Part shown: positions 15,404 through 17,132 of the stretch, in pieces
How positions within the stretch are numbered: the stretch's first letter is position 1
Layout: every line of letters begins with the position of its first letter
NCBI GenBank assembly: GCA_903888395.1
Contig: CAISTO010000123.1
Span: forward strand, 1-17,132
Source: an uncultured Bacteroidota bacterium
GTDB lineage: Bacteria > Bacteroidota > Bacteroidia > UKL13-3
Direction of reading: 5' to 3'
Length of the DNA: 17,132 nt
Position numbers and translations under genes: made by a program
The notes under the pieces: generated by a model
Seen by the model: only the letters and a program-made list of their open reading frames with translations
Databases searched by the model: none
What the model was told of the DNA's origin: nothing

Positions 15404-16138
15404 ATGACAGCTTCAATCCTACTATTTTATGTGTTGTTAGTTTTAATTGCTTTCTTGTATTCATCAGTAGGACATGGAGGTGCGAGCGGTTATTTGGCTT
15501 TAATGGCCTATTTTTCATTTGCACCCGAAACCATGCGACCAACAGCTTTATTGTTAAATATTTTTGTATCGCTCATTGCATTTATACAGTATTACAAAAG
15601 CGGTTTTTTTAAATGGAATTTATTTTGGCCATTTGCATTGGCGTCCATTCCTGCAGCATTTATTGGTGGATTTATAACCGTTGATGCTAGTTTATATAAA
15701 AAAATATTAGCTGTACTTTTACTTTTTTCGGTGGTAAAACTTTTAGGTGTAAAATTTCAAACAAAGGATTTTATTGCAAAGCAAAATATATTCTTAGCAC
15801 TTTTAATAGGTGCTGCCATTGGTTTATTTTCAGGTATGATAGGCATTGGAGGTGGAATTATTTTAAGTCCTATTATATTGCTTTTGCATTGGGGAAACAT
15901 GAAACAAACAGCTGCTATTTCTGCATTGTTTATTTTTGTAAATTCATTGGCTGGTTTAGCTGGATTGTTTTCAAAAGGATTTGAATTTAAAAGTGAAATG
16001 ATATTGATGTTGTTGCTTGCTTTAATTGGTGGATTTGCTGGTTCCTATTTTGGAGCAAAGAAAATGAACAGTCGCTTTTTAAATAAAATTTTAGCAGTTG
16101 TGCTTATCATTGCAGCTGTAAAACTAGTTCTTACTTAA
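15404..16138 (+). CDS. TSUP (TauE/SafE) family membrane transporter
   Basis: This is a membrane protein of the TSUP family, whose members are proposed to export sulfite or other sulfur-containing anions. The 244 residues form about eight helices in two repeated halves. Each half has a glycine-rich motif: VGHGGASGY at 22-30 and GMIGIGGGIILSP at about 144-156. Length is normal. It sits between moeA (8-nt gap) and moaD (31-nt gap), in the same orientation, so it belongs to the Moco operon. A role in sulfur handling for dithiolene synthesis or in oxyanion transport is possible, but the sequence does not decide. Confidence 0.85.
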   Translation: MTASILLFYVLLVLIAFLYSSVGHGGASGYLALMAYFSFAPETMRPTALLLNIFVSLIAFIQYYKSGFFKWNLFWPFALASIPAAFIGGFITVDASLYKKILAVLLLFSVVKLLGVKFQTKDFIAKQNIFLALLIGAAIGLFSGMIGIGGGIILSPIILLLHWGNMKQTAAISALFIFVNSLAGLAGLFSKGFEFKSEMILMLLLALIGGFAGSYFGAKKMNSRFLNKILAVVLIIAAVKLVLT

Positions 16139-16169
16139 TGTAATTTTTTGAATAAACACAAGGGTAAAA

Positions 16170-16403
16170 ATGAAAATAAAAATATTGGTATTTGGACAAC
16201 TTTCTGAAATAATAAATGTATCGGAATTAGCATTATTAGCGGTGAATAATACCGATGAATTTAATAAAAAATTATTTGAATTATATCCAAAATTAAATGA
16301 AATAAAATTTACAATGGCCGTAAACAAAAAAATTATTCATGAAAATACTCCATTGAATCATGAAGATGTAGTGGCTTTATTACCACCATTTTCGGGAGGA
16401 TAA
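16170..16403 (+). CDS. moaD: Molybdopterin synthase sulfur carrier subunit MoaD
   Basis: This small ubiquitin-like protein carries sulfur, as a C-terminal thiocarboxylate, to the MoaE subunit for making the dithiolene of molybdopterin. The 77 residues begin with the beta strand MKIKILVFGQLSEI and end LLPPFSGG, with the essential C-terminal Gly-Gly at 76-77 and the usual PPFSGG context. Size is typical. It is 28 nt upstream of the MoeB-type gene that activates it. MoaE is not in the window. Confidence 0.94.
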   Translation: MKIKILVFGQLSEIINVSELALLAVNNTDEFNKKLFELYPKLNEIKFTMAVNKKIIHENTPLNHEDVVALLPPFSGG

Positions 16404-16431
16404 TTTAAAATAAAATATAGTTTATAAATAA

Positions 16432-17132
16432 ATGAGTTTTACTCAAAATAATGATAGATACCATCGTCAAATTATTTTAAAAGAATTTGGTGAAACGGCA
16501 CAACAAAAACTACTAAATGCAAAAGTGTTGGTAATTGGTGCTGGCGGTTTGGGCTGTCCCGCACTTCAGTATTTGACTGCGGCAGGAGTTGGTAACATTG
16601 GTATCATTGATTTTGATGTGGTTACAATTACAAATCTGCAACGACAAATATTATTTTCAGTAAATGATATTGGCAAACAAAAAGCAGCAATAGCAGCTAT
16701 AAAATTAGCCGAAATAAATCCCGAAATTCAAATTCAAGTTTATAATTTTCAGCTTACGAACAAGAATGCTTTTGAAATATTTGCTAACTACGATTTAGTA
16801 ATTGATGGCACAGATAATTTTGCTACTCGTTACTTAATTAATGACGCTTGTGTAATATTAAACAAGCCTTTGGTTTACGGGGCAGTTTTGCGTTTCGAAG
16901 GTCAAGTTGGAGTTTTTAATTTGATCAATAATGAAACTAAAATAAAGACAAATTACCGAGATTTATTTCCAGAACCTCCTAATCCTTTAAACGCATTATC
17001 ATGCAATGAAGCCGGTGTTATTGGCGTTTTGCCAGGAATTATTGGAACCATGCAAGCTACAGAAGCTATAAAAATAATTACTGGAGTTGGAAAACCATTA
17101 TGTAATAAAATTATTTCCTATAATGCTTTGCA
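16432..17132 (+). CDS. moeB: MoeB/ThiF-type adenylyltransferase, 3' end cut by window
   Basis: This E1-like enzyme adenylates the MoaD C terminus so that it can be sulfurated. The frame is open from the ATG at 16432 to the window end, giving 233 residues so far. The ATP loop GAGGLGCPA is at 36-44, the Arg-finger region RYHRQIIL near 9-16 and NLQRQ at 68-72, DGTDNF at 125-130, and SCNEAGVIGVLPG with probable nucleophile C191. Immediate downstream position after moaD supports moeB over thiF. Family members in this phylum often have an extra rhodanese domain at the C terminus; the cut prevents checking this. The zinc CxxC pairs of E. coli MoeB are not evident in the visible part. Confidence 0.88.
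   Translation, partial: MSFTQNNDRYHRQIILKEFGETAQQKLLNAKVLVIGAGGLGCPALQYLTAAGVGNIGIIDFDVVTITNLQRQILFSVNDIGKQKAAIAAIKLAEINPEIQIQVYNFQLTNKNAFEIFANYDLVIDGTDNFATRYLINDACVILNKPLVYGAVLRFEGQVGVFNLINNETKIKTNYRDLFPEPPNPLNALSCNEAGVIGVLPGIIGTMQATEAIKIITGVGKPLCNKIISYNAL

Overview
The window looks like chromosomal DNA of a Bacteroidota member (Flavobacteriales, Chitinophagales or similar; I cannot resolve further). It is strongly AT-rich, genes lack clear Shine-Dalgarno sequences, and it has a two-component propeller histidine kinase, Bacteroidota-style lipoprotein signals and the palindromic intergenic repeats typical of this phylum. No tRNA, rRNA, CRISPR array or intact insertion sequence is visible.

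Layout. Positions 1-487 are non-coding and packed with short palindromic repeats. Positions 488-6895 are on the minus strand: a soluble acyl-ACP desaturase-type diiron protein, a response regulator plus propeller histidine kinase operon (regulator first, 6 nt apart), and an APC-family amino acid permease. A 78-bp divergent gap (6896-6973) separates these from the plus-strand half. That half begins with mobA and fdhD. Four less usual genes follow: a DUF3050 protein, an exported acetolactate decarboxylase homologue, a NirK-like cupredoxin fused to cytochrome c, and a lipoprotein beta-carbonic anhydrase. Then come tatA, moaA, moeA, a TSUP-family permease, moaD and a moeB/thiF-type gene cut by the window end.

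How the genes fit. MoaA, MoaD, MoeB, MoeA and MobA are steps of molybdenum cofactor synthesis, from GTP to the molybdopterin guanine dinucleotide form. FdhD inserts sulfur into bis-MGD enzymes, and TatA serves export of folded cofactor-loaded proteins. This predicts an exported Mo-bis-MGD oxidoreductase (nitrate reductase, formate dehydrogenase or relative) encoded outside the window.

Most notable observation. The protein at 10414-11862 closely resembles AniA-class copper nitrite reductases and keeps all four type 1 copper ligands, the catalytic Asp and the active-site His. Two of the three histidines that bind the catalytic type 2 copper are Asn in the DNA (N124 and N314). It is therefore unlikely to be an ordinary nitrite reductase and may be an electron-transfer or repurposed cupredoxin-cytochrome c protein. 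Its neighbours, an exported ALDC-like protein with an apparently altered active-site position, a DUF3050 protein and a surface or periplasmic carbonic anhydrase, make a small cell-envelope gene set of unknown function inside a Moco locus.
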